Shown piece by piece: positions 1 to 7,099 of a stretch of DNA of 34,279 nucleotides. The number at the start of each line of letters is the position of its first letter. Position 1 is the first letter of the stretch. Source of the DNA: Xanthomarina sp035306705. Lineage in GTDB: Bacteria; Bacteroidota; Bacteroidia; Flavobacteriales; Flavobacteriaceae. Both the position numbers and the translations under genes were made by a program. The notes below the pieces were generated by a model. That model saw nothing but the letters and a program-made list of their open reading frames with translations, was not told where the DNA came from and searched no databases. The DNA lies in assembly GCF_035306705.1 (NCBI RefSeq), contig NZ_DATGNO010000059.1, positions 1 to 34,279 of the forward strand, read 5' to 3'.

Positions 1-486
1 TTGGCTTTCGATTATTACAGTCATTTTACATCACCAATTAGAAGATATCCAGATATTATGGCACATCGGTTGTTGCAACATTATTTGGATGGAGGAAAAT
101 CGGTAAACGAACAAGTTTACGAAGATAAATGCAATCACTCCAGTAACATGGAAAATCTATCAACAAAAGCTGAAAGAGATTCTATAAAATACATGCAAAT
201 TAAATTCATGGAAAACCATAAGGATGAAGAATTTGTTGGTGTTATTTCAGGGGTAACAGATTGGGGAATTTATGTAGAAATTATAGAAAATAAATGTGAA
301 GGAATGGTTAGTGTAAGGAATATGAGGGACGATCATTATGTATTTGATGAAGACCATTATGCACTTATTGGAAAAAATACCAAAACCATGTATCAATTAG
401 GTGATGAAGTGATAGTAAAAGTAAAAGAAACCGACTTGGTAAAAAAACATTTGGATTTTACCTTAATAGGAAAACCTGAGGTATAG
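1..486 (+). CDS. rnr: Ribonuclease R, C-terminal part (cut by window start)
   Basis: This is the last 161 codons of an RNase R/VacB-type 3'-5' exoribonuclease, which degrades structured RNA in the cytoplasm. The reading frame is open from base 1, so the gene begins outside the window and the first codon (ttg) is not a real start. The first residues carry the conserved end of the RNB catalytic domain (SHFTSPIRRYPD followed by HRLL). Residues about 75-158 form an S1 RNA-binding domain (EFVGVISGVTDWGIYVEI and later GDEVIVKVKETD). The protein ends soon after S1, without the long basic tail of the E. coli enzyme. A GIN-domain gene follows 34 bases downstream. Family assignment is secure; RNase II is less likely because Bacteroidota carry the R type. 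Confidence 0.93.
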   Translation: MAFDYYSHFTSPIRRYPDIMAHRLLQHYLDGGKSVNEQVYEDKCNHSSNMENLSTKAERDSIKYMQIKFMENHKDEEFVGVISGVTDWGIYVEIIENKCEGMVSVRNMRDDHYVFDEDHYALIGKNTKTMYQLGDEVIVKVKETDLVKKHLDFTLIGKPEV

Positions 487-520
487 TTTTTGTAGTTCCT
501 ACTAGATTAAATTAAAAAAT

Positions 521-1195
521 ATGATAAAACAGATAATTTTGGTAAGCTTTTTATTGGCCGCAACTTCTATAAATGCTCAAACTGAAAAGAATTTAGGAGA
601 TTTTAATAAGCTTAAAGTTTATGATAGAATTGAGGTAGAACTTATAAAATCGGATGATAATAAAGTTGTAATAACAGGAAATAACACGGAAGATGTAGTT
701 TTTGTTAACAAAAATGGAAACTTAAAAATTAAAATGTCTCTTAAAAAAGTTTTTGATGGAGATTTAACTACCGTTCAATTATATTACAAAACCATTGATG
801 TTATTGATGTAAATGAAGGTGCTTTTGTTAGTTCCAACGATGTTATTAAACAATTTGAAATAGATACGCGAGCTCAAGAAGGCGGTAGTATTAAACTTAT
901 GGTTGAAGATGTTACTTTTGTGGAAGCCAAAGCTATTACAGGCGGTGTTATTCGTATTTCCGGGCAAGCAAAAAATCAAAATATCGATTTAACAACTGGA
1001 GGTTCTTATTTAGGTAAGGATTTAGAAACCGACAAAACAAAAGTTAATATAAGAGCTGCTGGTGAAGCACACGTAAAAGCCATTCAAGAAGTTGATGTTA
1101 CGGTAAAAGCGGGAGGAACAGCTTATATTTATGGAACCCCTACAACAATAAAAGAAAATATTGTTTTAGGTGGTAAAGTAGTTCGTAAAGATTAA
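521..1195 (+). CDS. Secreted GIN-domain (DUF2807) protein
   Basis: A 224-residue protein with a clear signal peptide (residues 1-19, hydrophobic core then INAQ), so it is exported to the periplasm or cell surface. The rest is a repetitive beta-rich pattern with many alternating hydrophobic and glycine/threonine turns, as in the 'head GIN' putative auto-transporter adhesin family (DUF2807). The near-start stretch FNKLKVYDRIEVELIKSDDN is the usual family opening. The family is common in Bacteroidota; its molecular function is not established. The gene lies 34 bases after rnr with no obvious terminator between them, so read-through is possible. No lipobox is present. Family call is fairly confident, any adhesin role is only a family label. 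Confidence 0.8.
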   Translation: MIKQIILVSFLLAATSINAQTEKNLGDFNKLKVYDRIEVELIKSDDNKVVITGNNTEDVVFVNKNGNLKIKMSLKKVFDGDLTTVQLYYKTIDVIDVNEGAFVSSNDVIKQFEIDTRAQEGGSIKLMVEDVTFVEAKAITGGVIRISGQAKNQNIDLTTGGSYLGKDLETDKTKVNIRAAGEAHVKAIQEVDVTVKAGGTAYIYGTPTTIKENIVLGGKVVRKD

Positions 1196-1282
1196 ATTTA
1201 AAAACTAATAGTTTAGCTCTTTTTAAATCGATTTAATATCACCTATAGGTAAGTTTATCTTTTAATGGCTAAAAAAATTATG

Positions 1283-1290
1283 TAGTTTTG
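1283..1290 (+). promoter_or_regulatory. Putative -7 box (TAGTTTTG) for the LysE-type gene
   Basis: The octamer matches the Bacteroidota -7 consensus TAnnTTTG and lies 19 bases before the ATG at 1310. No TTG at the -33 distance is visible, so this is a half-match. Confidence 0.4.
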
Positions 1291-1309
1291 TAGTAAACAC
1301 CTTATTTGT

Positions 1310-1996
1310 ATGCAAGATGCTATTCTTACAGCAATTCCTTTTGGTATTCTTTTATCGTTCACTATTGGACCTGTATTTTTTGTGCTATTGGAAACCAGCG
1401 CAACCAAAGGGTTTAAAAGTGCTTTGATATTTGATCTTGGTGTTATTTTAGCAGATATTTTATTTATTATTGTTGCATTTTACAGTACAACCAAACTTTT
1501 ACATAAAATTAAAGACGATCCTAGTTTCCTTATTTTTGGAGGCGTTCTACTTGCCGTTTACGGTTTTATTTCCTTTATAAAAACTTCCAAATCTTTTCGT
1601 TCTATAGTTAGGGAATACCATATGGTCGAAATAAAAAAGAAATTTGGAATGCTCTTTATCAAAGGCTTTTTATTAAATTTTATAAATGTTGGAGTGTTAT
1701 TGGGTTGGTTAGGCTTTATAGTTATTGGAAGTTCTTTAACCGAAACAAATCAAGAACTCTTTGTCTTTTTAGGTACTATTCTAGCTGTCTATTTTTTAGT
1801 GGATCTATTAAAAATGATAGCAGCAAAAACCCTCAAAAATAAATTAACTCCACGTCGCATTTTTAAAACCAAAAAAATTGTCTCTTTAGTTATTTTAGGT
1901 TTTGGAATTTTATTGTTGGTTCAAGGATTTTTTCCAAAAGAAAAAGAACGAATTAAAGACCGACTAGAGCAAATAAATCCCATTAAAAATAAATAG
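1310..1996 (+). CDS. LysE-family translocator / amino-acid exporter-like membrane protein
   Basis: A 228-residue integral membrane protein with about six hydrophobic segments. The N-terminus (AIPFGILLSFTIGPVFFVLLE) has the conserved 'GPxFF..L' signature of the LysE/RhtB superfamily, and the segment near residue 120 (FLLNFINVGVLLGWLGF) resembles the second conserved N-P-like half. Family members export amino acids such as lysine, threonine or homoserine across the inner membrane. The substrate here cannot be read from the sequence. The ATG is preceded by a TAnnTTTG box, which supports this start. It appears to be a single-gene unit ended by the hairpin at 1977-2008. The C-terminus is basic and probably cytoplasmic. 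Confidence 0.82.
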   Translation: MQDAILTAIPFGILLSFTIGPVFFVLLETSATKGFKSALIFDLGVILADILFIIVAFYSTTKLLHKIKDDPSFLIFGGVLLAVYGFISFIKTSKSFRSIVREYHMVEIKKKFGMLFIKGFLLNFINVGVLLGWLGFIVIGSSLTETNQELFVFLGTILAVYFLVDLLKMIAAKTLKNKLTPRRIFKTKKIVSLVILGFGILLLVQGFFPKEKERIKDRLEQINPIKNK

Positions 1997-2008
1997 TTTT
2001 AATGGGAT
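1977..2008. terminator. Hairpin overlapping the end of the LysE-type gene
   Basis: A perfect 12-bp stem (ATCCCATTAAAA with its complement) and an 8-base loop that holds the stop codon. The T-tract after it is short, so it is a plausible but weak terminator; it could serve both convergent genes. Confidence 0.45.
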
Positions 2009-2066
2009 TTATGATTCTAATTAGTCTGATAAACAGAGATATGTAGTAAGGGTTATTACACTGTTT

Positions 2067-2606
2067 TTATACTCTCTCAAGTTTCATTTTAATAACCATA
2101 TCCATACTTTCTAACATAGGATTTGGTTCTCCTGTGCTCATATCTTTTACATTACTACTTAATTCTAGCACATTACCATCAATATTATCGATGTGGTACT
2201 TAATAGTAGTCCCGTTTTCATTATGTATTTTCAATTCTCTTCCATTAACTTCCCAAGTTCCTTGACCAAAAAAATCGCTCCCTTCAAAAGTTTGATTTTG
2301 AGGTTGACCCATAATGGTCATTTGTAATTCTATAGCTATGTTTCCGGTAACAGAAGAAAAGGTGTTGTTTTCTTGAAAATTTATTCTGTTACTTTCTTCA
2401 ATGTTAATAAAATTACCAGAATATACAACCGGAACTGTCATTCCACCAATATCAAGATTCATTGATCCAGGTACTATGTGTCCTTCTTTCAAAGTCCAAC
2501 TTCCAATAATATTAGACGAATCAATATCATTGTTATCGTCGTCTGAAGAACATGATATGTTTGAGATAATTAAAAAACTGAATAAAAATAATTTAAAGAT
2601 TTTCAT
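2067..2606 (-). CDS. Small lipoprotein, lipocalin-like
   Basis: A 179-residue protein starting with a lipoprotein signal peptide: basic N-terminus, hydrophobic stretch and lipobox-like ISNIS-C with the modified cysteine at residue 19. The cysteine is followed by SSDDDNNDID. Acidic residues just after the lipidated Cys act as a surface-export signal in several Bacteroidota, so a surface location is possible. The mature part (SNIIGSWTLKEGH, later GTWEVNGRELKIHNENGTT and LSSNVKD) has the strand pattern of small lipocalin-like domains seen in many flavobacterial lipoproteins. Ligand and role are unknown. It stands alone, convergent to the LysE-type gene. Coding status is confident, the lipocalin label less so. 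Confidence 0.75.
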   Translation of the reverse strand: MKIFKLFLFSFLIISNISCSSDDDNNDIDSSNIIGSWTLKEGHIVPGSMNLDIGGMTVPVVYSGNFINIEESNRINFQENNTFSSVTGNIAIELQMTIMGQPQNQTFEGSDFFGQGTWEVNGRELKIHNENGTTIKYHIDNIDGNVLELSSNVKDMSTGEPNPMLESMDMVIKMKLERV

Positions 2607-2763
2607 AATTTAAAGATTTTAATAATTGATTAATATAATGTGACAAAATACTAAACTTTATATAATAAAATTAAAAAGGTTAACAAATAGAATATTTTTT
2701 TGTTATTGTATGGTTAATAGTGCTATATCAGGCTGTAGATGATGTAAATATTTATTTTTTAAT

Positions 2764-3024
2764 AAAAAACCTCTAAGTAAACTTGAAGGTTTAAAATAGG
2801 TGTGGATTGTTCCTAAGTTTCTGGAGAACCGTTGTGTTTCTTTAATTAATTTTTTATAAAAATTTATAATAAAAAAACCTCTAAGTAAAGTTGAAGGTTT
2901 AAAATAGGTGTGGATCGTTCCTAAGTTTCTGGAGAACTGCTGTATTTCTTTAATTAATTTTTTATAAAAATTTATAATAAAAAAACCTCCAAGTATAACT
3001 TGAAGGTTTAAAAGAGGTGTCGAG
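2764..3024. repeat. Tandem 108-bp repeats of the tRNA-Cys terminator region
   Basis: Two nearly identical units (2764-2871 and 2872-2979, 5 substitutions in about 107 bases by eye) are followed by a third, partial copy (2980 to about 3024) that runs into the 3' end of the tRNA-Cys gene. The conserved start of each unit is a run of A, then a hairpin (cores beginning CCTC at 2770, 2878 and 2986, exactly 108 apart), then AGGTGT-GA, which in the third copy is the discriminator base and acceptor strand of the tRNA. After that, copies 1 and 2 share an AT-rich body not resembling a tRNA. The stretch 2607-2763 upstream holds nothing recognisable. The repeats look like decayed duplicates of tRNA 3' tip plus terminator. 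Confidence 0.85.
2979..3009 (-). terminator. Terminator of tRNA-Cys
   Basis: On the minus strand a 12-bp stem with one wobble pair, a short loop and a run of seven T follow the tRNA 3' end by five bases. Hairpins at 2871-2900 and 2764-2792 are weaker repeat copies further along the same direction. Confidence 0.75.
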
Positions 3025-3085
3025 CGGATTCGAACCGCTGTAGCAGCTTTTGCAGAGCTGAGCCTAGCCACTCGGCCACGACACC
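3015..3085 (-). tRNA. tRNA-Cys (anticodon GCA)
   Basis: The minus strand folds as a 71-nt cloverleaf: acceptor GGTGTCG/CGACACC, D-arm GCC...GGC, anticodon stem CAGCT/AGCTG with loop CTGCAAA (anticodon GCA) and T-arm AGCGG-TTCGAAT-CCGCT. The discriminator is U, as expected for cysteine tRNAs. CCA is not encoded. It is flanked by a TAnnTTTG box upstream and a T-run hairpin downstream, so it is probably transcribed alone. Confidence 0.96.
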
Positions 3086-3151
3086 TTATATTTCCTGTGT
3101 TTAAGGCTTATAAAAGCTAAACTTAAACAGGAGGTTATTTTTTGATGACTG

Positions 3152-3159
3152 CAAATGTA
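3152..3159 (-). promoter_or_regulatory. Putative -7 box (TACATTTG) for tRNA-Cys
   Basis: On the minus strand TACATTTG matches TAnnTTTG and lies 66 bases before the tRNA 5' end. A TTG is found 27 bases upstream, longer than the usual 17-23 spacing. The leader between box and tRNA contains an imperfect inverted repeat (about 3093-3131). Confidence 0.4.
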
Positions 3160-3190
3160 AAAAATTTTATGCTCATTCGCTATTTACAAG

Positions 3191-3553
3191 CTATTTTTTA
3201 CGCTTTTCGGTCATTTTTATCGTAACCATTTCAACATCACCGCCAATAGGAGGGTTTAATTTACTCACACAAATACTTGCCTTCTTAATAAGTTTATCTT
3301 CCTTAAAAATTCTAACCAAAATGCGCTTAGCTACTGTTTCCAATAGCTTAGACGGTTTTAACATTTCTTCTCGTACGATTCTGTTTAAAAAAACATAATC
3401 AACCGTATCGCTTAAGGCATCCGTTTTAGCCGAGATTTTTAAATTGGCTTTAACTTCCAAATCCACGCGATAATCGCAACCAATTTTTGTTTCTTCCTTT
3501 AAACAGCCATGATGCGCAAAAACCCTGATATTTTCAACTTTTATAATTCCCAA
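3191..3553 (-). CDS. folB: Dihydroneopterin aldolase
   Basis: A 120-residue protein of the usual FolB length. FolB converts 7,8-dihydroneopterin to 6-hydroxymethyl-dihydropterin and glycolaldehyde in cytoplasmic folate synthesis. Visible family features are the N-terminal IKVENIRVFAHHGCLKEET (the HG..xEE active-site segment), SDTVDYVFLNRIV, the LLETVAKRI helix, and VSKLNPPIGGDVE with the catalytic lysine region near residue 98. The gene is divergent from glnS, with 64 bases between the starts. It reads toward tRNA-Cys but no other folate gene is adjacent. A -7-type box lies 27 bases before the start. The identification is firm at family level. Confidence 0.92.
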   Translation of the reverse strand: MGIIKVENIRVFAHHGCLKEETKIGCDYRVDLEVKANLKISAKTDALSDTVDYVFLNRIVREEMLKPSKLLETVAKRILVRIFKEDKLIKKASICVSKLNPPIGGDVEMVTIKMTEKRKK

Positions 3554-3579
3554 AACAAATTCTTTTCAACAAAAATAAT

Positions 3580-3587
3580 ACACTATA
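3580..3587 (-). promoter_or_regulatory. Putative -7 box (TATTTTTG) for folB
   Basis: Minus-strand TATTTTTG fits TAnnTTTG, 26 bases before the folB start. No good -33 TTG is seen. Confidence 0.35.
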
Positions 3588-3593
3588 ATTTAA

Positions 3594-3601
3594 TAACTTT
3601 G
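3594..3601 (+). promoter_or_regulatory. Putative -7 box (TAACTTTG) for glnS
   Basis: TAACTTTG matches TAnnTTTG and ends 16 bases before the glnS ATG, giving a very short leader. No -33 TTG is evident. Confidence 0.42.
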
Positions 3602-3617
3602 CTTTTTATTTTTAAAT

Positions 3618-5639
3618 ATGTCTGAAGAATTAAAACCACTCAATTTTATTGAGCATATCATAGAAGAAGATCTCGCTAATGGATTAGAAAAGGAAGCTTT
3701 ACGCTTTCGTTTTCCACCAGAGCCAAATGGCTATTTACATATTGGTCATACCAAAGCCATTGGAATTAGTTTTGGTTTGGGTGAAAAATATAATGCGCCT
3801 GTAAACCTTCGTTTTGACGATACTAATCCTGAAAAGGAAGAACAGGAATATGTAGACGCCATTAAAGAAGATATTTCTTGGTTAGGCTACAAATGGGCAA
3901 ACGAGTTGTATTCATCCGATTATTTTCAGCAGTTATTTGATTGGGCTGTTTTGTTAATAAAAGAGGGAAAGGCCTATGTAGACTCGCAGTCTAGCGAAGC
4001 TATAGCGGAACAAAAAGGAACGCCAACCCAACCAGGTGTTGATGGACCGTTTAGAAATAGGAGTGTGGAACAGAATTTGGATTTGTTTCAAGCAATGAAA
4101 GATGGCAAATTCGACGAAGGTACACACGTACTTCGTGCTAAAATTGATATGAAACATCCAAACATGTTGATGCGGGATCCGTTGATGTATCGAATTTTAA
4201 AGAGAGCACATCACAGAACAGGAAACGATTGGTGTATCTATCCTATGTACGATTGGACACATGGAGAAAGTGATTATATTGAACAGATTTCACATTCCCT
4301 TTGTTCGCTTGAATTTAAGCCTCATAGAGAGCTTTACGACTGGTTTAAGGAACAAGTGTATAAATATCAACCAGAAGCGCTTCCAATGCTTCCAAAACAA
4401 CGAGAGTTTGCCCGTTTAAACTTAAGCTATACCATTATGAGCAAACGTAAGTTGCTTAAATTGGTAGAGGAAAATATTGTTTCTGGATGGGATGATCCAA
4501 GAATGCCAACTATTTCAGGACTTCGTCGTCGTGGTTATACACCAAATTCTATCAGAAAATTCGTGGAAACTGTGGGTGTTGCCAAACGAGATAATGTAAT
4601 TGATGTTGCCTTGTTGGAGTTTTGTATTCGCGAAGATTTAAATAAAACAGCTCCAAGAGTGATGGCCGTTTTAGATCCGGTTAAAGTAGTTATTACCAAT
4701 TATCCTGAAGGAAAAGTAGAATGGTTGGAAGCAGAAAACAATCAGGAAGATGAGTCGGCTGGCTATAGAAAAGTACCTTTTTCGCGTGAGATTTATATTG
4801 AAAGGGACGATTTTAAAGAGGAAGCTAACAGTAAATATTTTAGATTGACTTTAGGAAAAGAGGTGCGTTTAAAAAATGCATATATCATTAAAGGTGAACG
4901 TGTTGTAAAGGATGAAAAAGGAAATATCATCGAAATACATTGTACGTATACCGAGGATACTACCATAAGAGTAAAAGGAACGCTTCATTGGGTTTCCATT
5001 CCACATGCTATAAAAGCTGAAGTTAGGGAATATGACCGATTGTTTTTAGACGAAGCTCCAGATTCACATCAAGACAAAGATTTTATGGAGTTTGTAAATC
5101 CGGATTCCCTAAAAACAGTCGAAGCTTATGTAGAACCTAGTTTGTTAGAAGCGAAAGTGGGAGATAGGTTCCAATTTCAACGCATTGGTTATTTTAATGT
5201 GGATAACGATACCACTTCAGAGAAACTTATTTTCAATAAAACGGTTGGTTTAAAAGATTCTTGGACCAAGCAATCTAAAAGTGCTGAAGCAACAGAAAAT
5301 AAGAGTCAGAAACCACAACAACCAAAACAAAATCAGCCACAGAGAAAAGCGATTGATGTGATTCAGCAGTTGGGTAAAAAGTATACGAATTTACCAGAAG
5401 CCAAACAGGAAAAGGTGAAAGCTGAAATTCTAGAACTGGCTAAAAACGTGAGTTATGAAGAATTGAATCCCTTATTCAATACCACTGCAAAAAAAGTTGG
5501 AACACGTATTGCGGCTATGTTGACTTTAAAGGTTTTAATTAAAAACGGATTAGAGAAAAATTCAGAAATCAATGAGTTTATTGAAAAAGCCTTAGAAGAT
5601 AGTAACGAGCTTTTAGTGGCAGAAGCAAAAGCTATTTGA
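3618..5639 (+). CDS. glnS: Glutaminyl-tRNA synthetase with C-terminal extension
   Basis: A class I aminoacyl-tRNA synthetase that charges tRNA-Gln. The HIGH motif is at residues 41-44 in PPEPNGYLHIGH, and the KMSKS equivalent is MSKR at 274-277 (IMSKRKL). The GlnRS-specific regions FDDTNPEKE and WDDPRMPTISGLRRRGY are present, separating it from GluRS. The catalytic and anticodon-binding beta-barrel parts end near residue 550, where the E. coli enzyme (554 residues) also ends. A low-complexity Q/K/P linker (about 553-575) then leads to a predicted helical domain of about 98 residues. Some bacterial GlnRS enzymes carry a YqeY/GatB-tail-like appendage there; this one is shorter than a full YqeY and I cannot assign it. 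Transcription ends at a strong hairpin. Confidence 0.96.
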   Translation: MSEELKPLNFIEHIIEEDLANGLEKEALRFRFPPEPNGYLHIGHTKAIGISFGLGEKYNAPVNLRFDDTNPEKEEQEYVDAIKEDISWLGYKWANELYSSDYFQQLFDWAVLLIKEGKAYVDSQSSEAIAEQKGTPTQPGVDGPFRNRSVEQNLDLFQAMKDGKFDEGTHVLRAKIDMKHPNMLMRDPLMYRILKRAHHRTGNDWCIYPMYDWTHGESDYIEQISHSLCSLEFKPHRELYDWFKEQVYKYQPEALPMLPKQREFARLNLSYTIMSKRKLLKLVEENIVSGWDDPRMPTISGLRRRGYTPNSIRKFVETVGVAKRDNVIDVALLEFCIREDLNKTAPRVMAVLDPVKVVITNYPEGKVEWLEAENNQEDESAGYRKVPFSREIYIERDDFKEEANSKYFRLTLGKEVRLKNAYIIKGERVVKDEKGNIIEIHCTYTEDTTIRVKGTLHWVSIPHAIKAEVREYDRLFLDEAPDSHQDKDFMEFVNPDSLKTVEAYVEPSLLEAKVGDRFQFQRIGYFNVDNDTTSEKLIFNKTVGLKDSWTKQSKSAEATENKSQKPQQPKQNQPQRKAIDVIQQLGKKYTNLPEAKQEKVKAEILELAKNVSYEELNPLFNTTAKKVGTRIAAMLTLKVLIKNGLEKNSEINEFIEKALEDSNELLVAEAKAI

Positions 5640-5661
5640 ATATAATTAAAATGATAATTTT

Positions 5662-5693
5662 AAAACCTCGAATGAATAATTCGGGGTTTTTTT
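5662..5693 (+). terminator. Rho-independent terminator after glnS
   Basis: An 11-bp stem with one G-U pair (AAAACCTCGAA with TTCGGGGTTTT), a 7-base loop and a run of seven T, about 20 bases past the glnS stop. Confidence 0.85.
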
Positions 5694-5838
5694 GTTAACA
5701 CAAGTTTCAAAAGTTGATATTCTTTTAATTAGTTTGTTGTTAATGATGGCTTTACCGAAATTGTTAAGGTTAAGCTTTTCATTTTGAAAGACCCTTTTAA
5801 GTTAGTATCTTATAATTTCATAAAAAATAAAATTTAAT

Positions 5839-6048
5839 TTGAAAACAGTGAAAGAGTTACTCTCAGAAATAACAGAAGTTTTACTTCATATTAAAAAAGA
5901 TTATCCTACGCTTTATAGGCATTTGGATGAAAACCCTATAACTATTCCCAACGTGGAACACCCGAAAATGTCTTCAGAAGAATTACAAAGATATCTCTCA
6001 ATTCTGAATAATTTGATAGATAAACATAAGCAGAATCATAAAAATTAA
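5839..6048 (+). CDS. Small conserved-looking protein of unknown function
   Basis: A 69-residue soluble protein with no signal peptide or membrane segment. I do not recognise a named family. The N-terminal half is a helix with hydrophobic heptads (VKELLSEITEVLLHIKKDYPTLYRHL). It is followed by DENPITIPN and a second helix (SEELQRYLSILNNLIDKH). The frame opens at a TTG (5839), with a GTG at codon 4 (5848) as the alternative; an in-frame TAA lies at 5821. No ATG fits the N-terminus. A strong terminator begins almost at its stop codon, and the glnS terminator lies upstream, so it would be a single-gene unit. The codon pattern and amphipathic helices suggest a real gene. Confidence 0.65.
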   Translation: MKTVKELLSEITEVLLHIKKDYPTLYRHLDENPITIPNVEHPKMSSEELQRYLSILNNLIDKHKQNHKN

Positions 6049-6079
6049 AAGCCTCCAACTTTTAAAATTGGAGGCTTTT
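6047..6079. terminator. Bidirectional terminator
   Basis: A perfect 12-bp stem (AAAAGCCTCCAA with TTGGAGGCTTTT) lies between convergent genes. T-rich sequence is present on both sides when read in either direction. Confidence 0.85.
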
Positions 6080-6099
6080 GTTTGATAACTTTATTAAAA

Positions 6100-7023
6100 T
6101 TATTCTTTCTTTTTATTATTGGAGTTCTTCATAGCTTCCCCAATTTGGTTACTGGCCGTAAAACTAGCCACCATATCGTTTAGCATATTACTTCCTGCTT
6201 GTGGTGAATTTGGCAATAAAATTAAATTACTGTTTGTTTCACTTCCAATAGCTTGTAACGTATCGTAATGCTGTGTAACTACAATTAAAGCAGAAGCTTC
6301 CTGACTATTGATTCCAACTTTGTTTAATACTTCTACAGATTCTTCCAAACCTCTAGCAATTTCACGACGTTGATCTGCAATACCTTGTCCTTGTAAACGT
6401 TTGCTTTCTGCTTCAGCTTTTGCTTTTTCAACAATTAAAATACGTTGTGCATCACCTTCATATTGTGCTGCAGTTTTTTCTCTATCAGCAGCATTAATTC
6501 GGTTCATGGCTTGTTTTACTTGAGCATCTGGATCGATATCCGTTACTAGGGTTTTAATAATATCAAACCCATAATCGGACATGGCCTCGTTTAATTCAGC
6601 CTTAACAGCTAGAGCAATATCATCTTTTTTAACAAAAACATCGTCTAATTTCATTTTAGGAACTTCGGCACGAACCACATCAAATACATAACTGGTTATT
6701 TGTTCGTGAGGATAATCTAATTTGTAAAAAGCATCATAAACCTTGTCTTTAATAACTTTATATTGAACAGAAACTTTTAGTTTCACAAAAACATCATCTA
6801 AGGTTTTGGTTTCAATTAAAACGTCTAATTGCTGAATTTTTAAACTTAAACGACCAGCAACTCTATCGACTATTGGAATTTTTAATTGTAAACCAGAATG
6901 GCGTATGCTATGAAATTTTCCGAAACGTTCAACAATAACAGCTGTTTGTTGTTTTACAATGAAAAAGAGCGAGATAAATATGAATAAACATAAAATTATA
7001 ATGGGAATGGATAAAATGGACAT
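6100..7023 (-). CDS. SPFH/band-7 (stomatin-like) membrane protein
   Basis: A 307-residue protein with one N-terminal membrane anchor (residues 3-23) followed by the SPFH/PHB domain. The family segments are VKQQTAVIVERFGKFHSIRHSG, LKIPIVDRVAGRLSLKIQ, the strand around VFVKLKVSVQYKV, and a helical region DREKTAAQYEGDAQ followed by KAKAEAESKRLQGQGIADQRREIARG. The C-terminus (EASALIVVTQHYDTLQAIG, LILLPNSP) is also typical of stomatin/HflK-like paraslipins. These proteins oligomerise on membranes and organise lipid domains or proteases; the partner here is unknown. No NfeD-type protease partner is adjacent. It is transcribed alone, convergent to the small gene downstream. Confidence 0.9.
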   Translation of the reverse strand: MSILSIPIIILCLFIFISLFFIVKQQTAVIVERFGKFHSIRHSGLQLKIPIVDRVAGRLSLKIQQLDVLIETKTLDDVFVKLKVSVQYKVIKDKVYDAFYKLDYPHEQITSYVFDVVRAEVPKMKLDDVFVKKDDIALAVKAELNEAMSDYGFDIIKTLVTDIDPDAQVKQAMNRINAADREKTAAQYEGDAQRILIVEKAKAEAESKRLQGQGIADQRREIARGLEESVEVLNKVGINSQEASALIVVTQHYDTLQAIGSETNSNLILLPNSPQAGSNMLNDMVASFTASNQIGEAMKNSNNKKKE

Positions 7024-7069
7024 AATTGGATTTTTTAGGTTTGTAAAATAGATAAATACGAAATTAAGT

Positions 7070-7077
7070 TATATTTG
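7070..7077 (+). promoter_or_regulatory. Putative -7 box (TATATTTG) for the beta-barrel gene
   Basis: Matches TAnnTTTG and ends 22 bases before the ATG at 7100. A TTTG lies 26 bases upstream, slightly beyond the usual spacing. Confidence 0.45.
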
Positions 7078-7099
7078 TTACAATTACACTAGAACAATC

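Noticed and set aside
2703..3071. 122-residue minus-strand ORF with internal repeats
   Set aside because: It is a translation of the 108-bp repeats and runs through the tRNA-Cys gene; the repetition comes from the DNA repeat and there is no plausible start or function.
2764..3085. Integrated element or attachment-site duplication at tRNA-Cys
   Set aside because: Repeated tRNA 3' ends suggest integration, but there is no integrase or cargo between copies and the spacing is only 108 bases.
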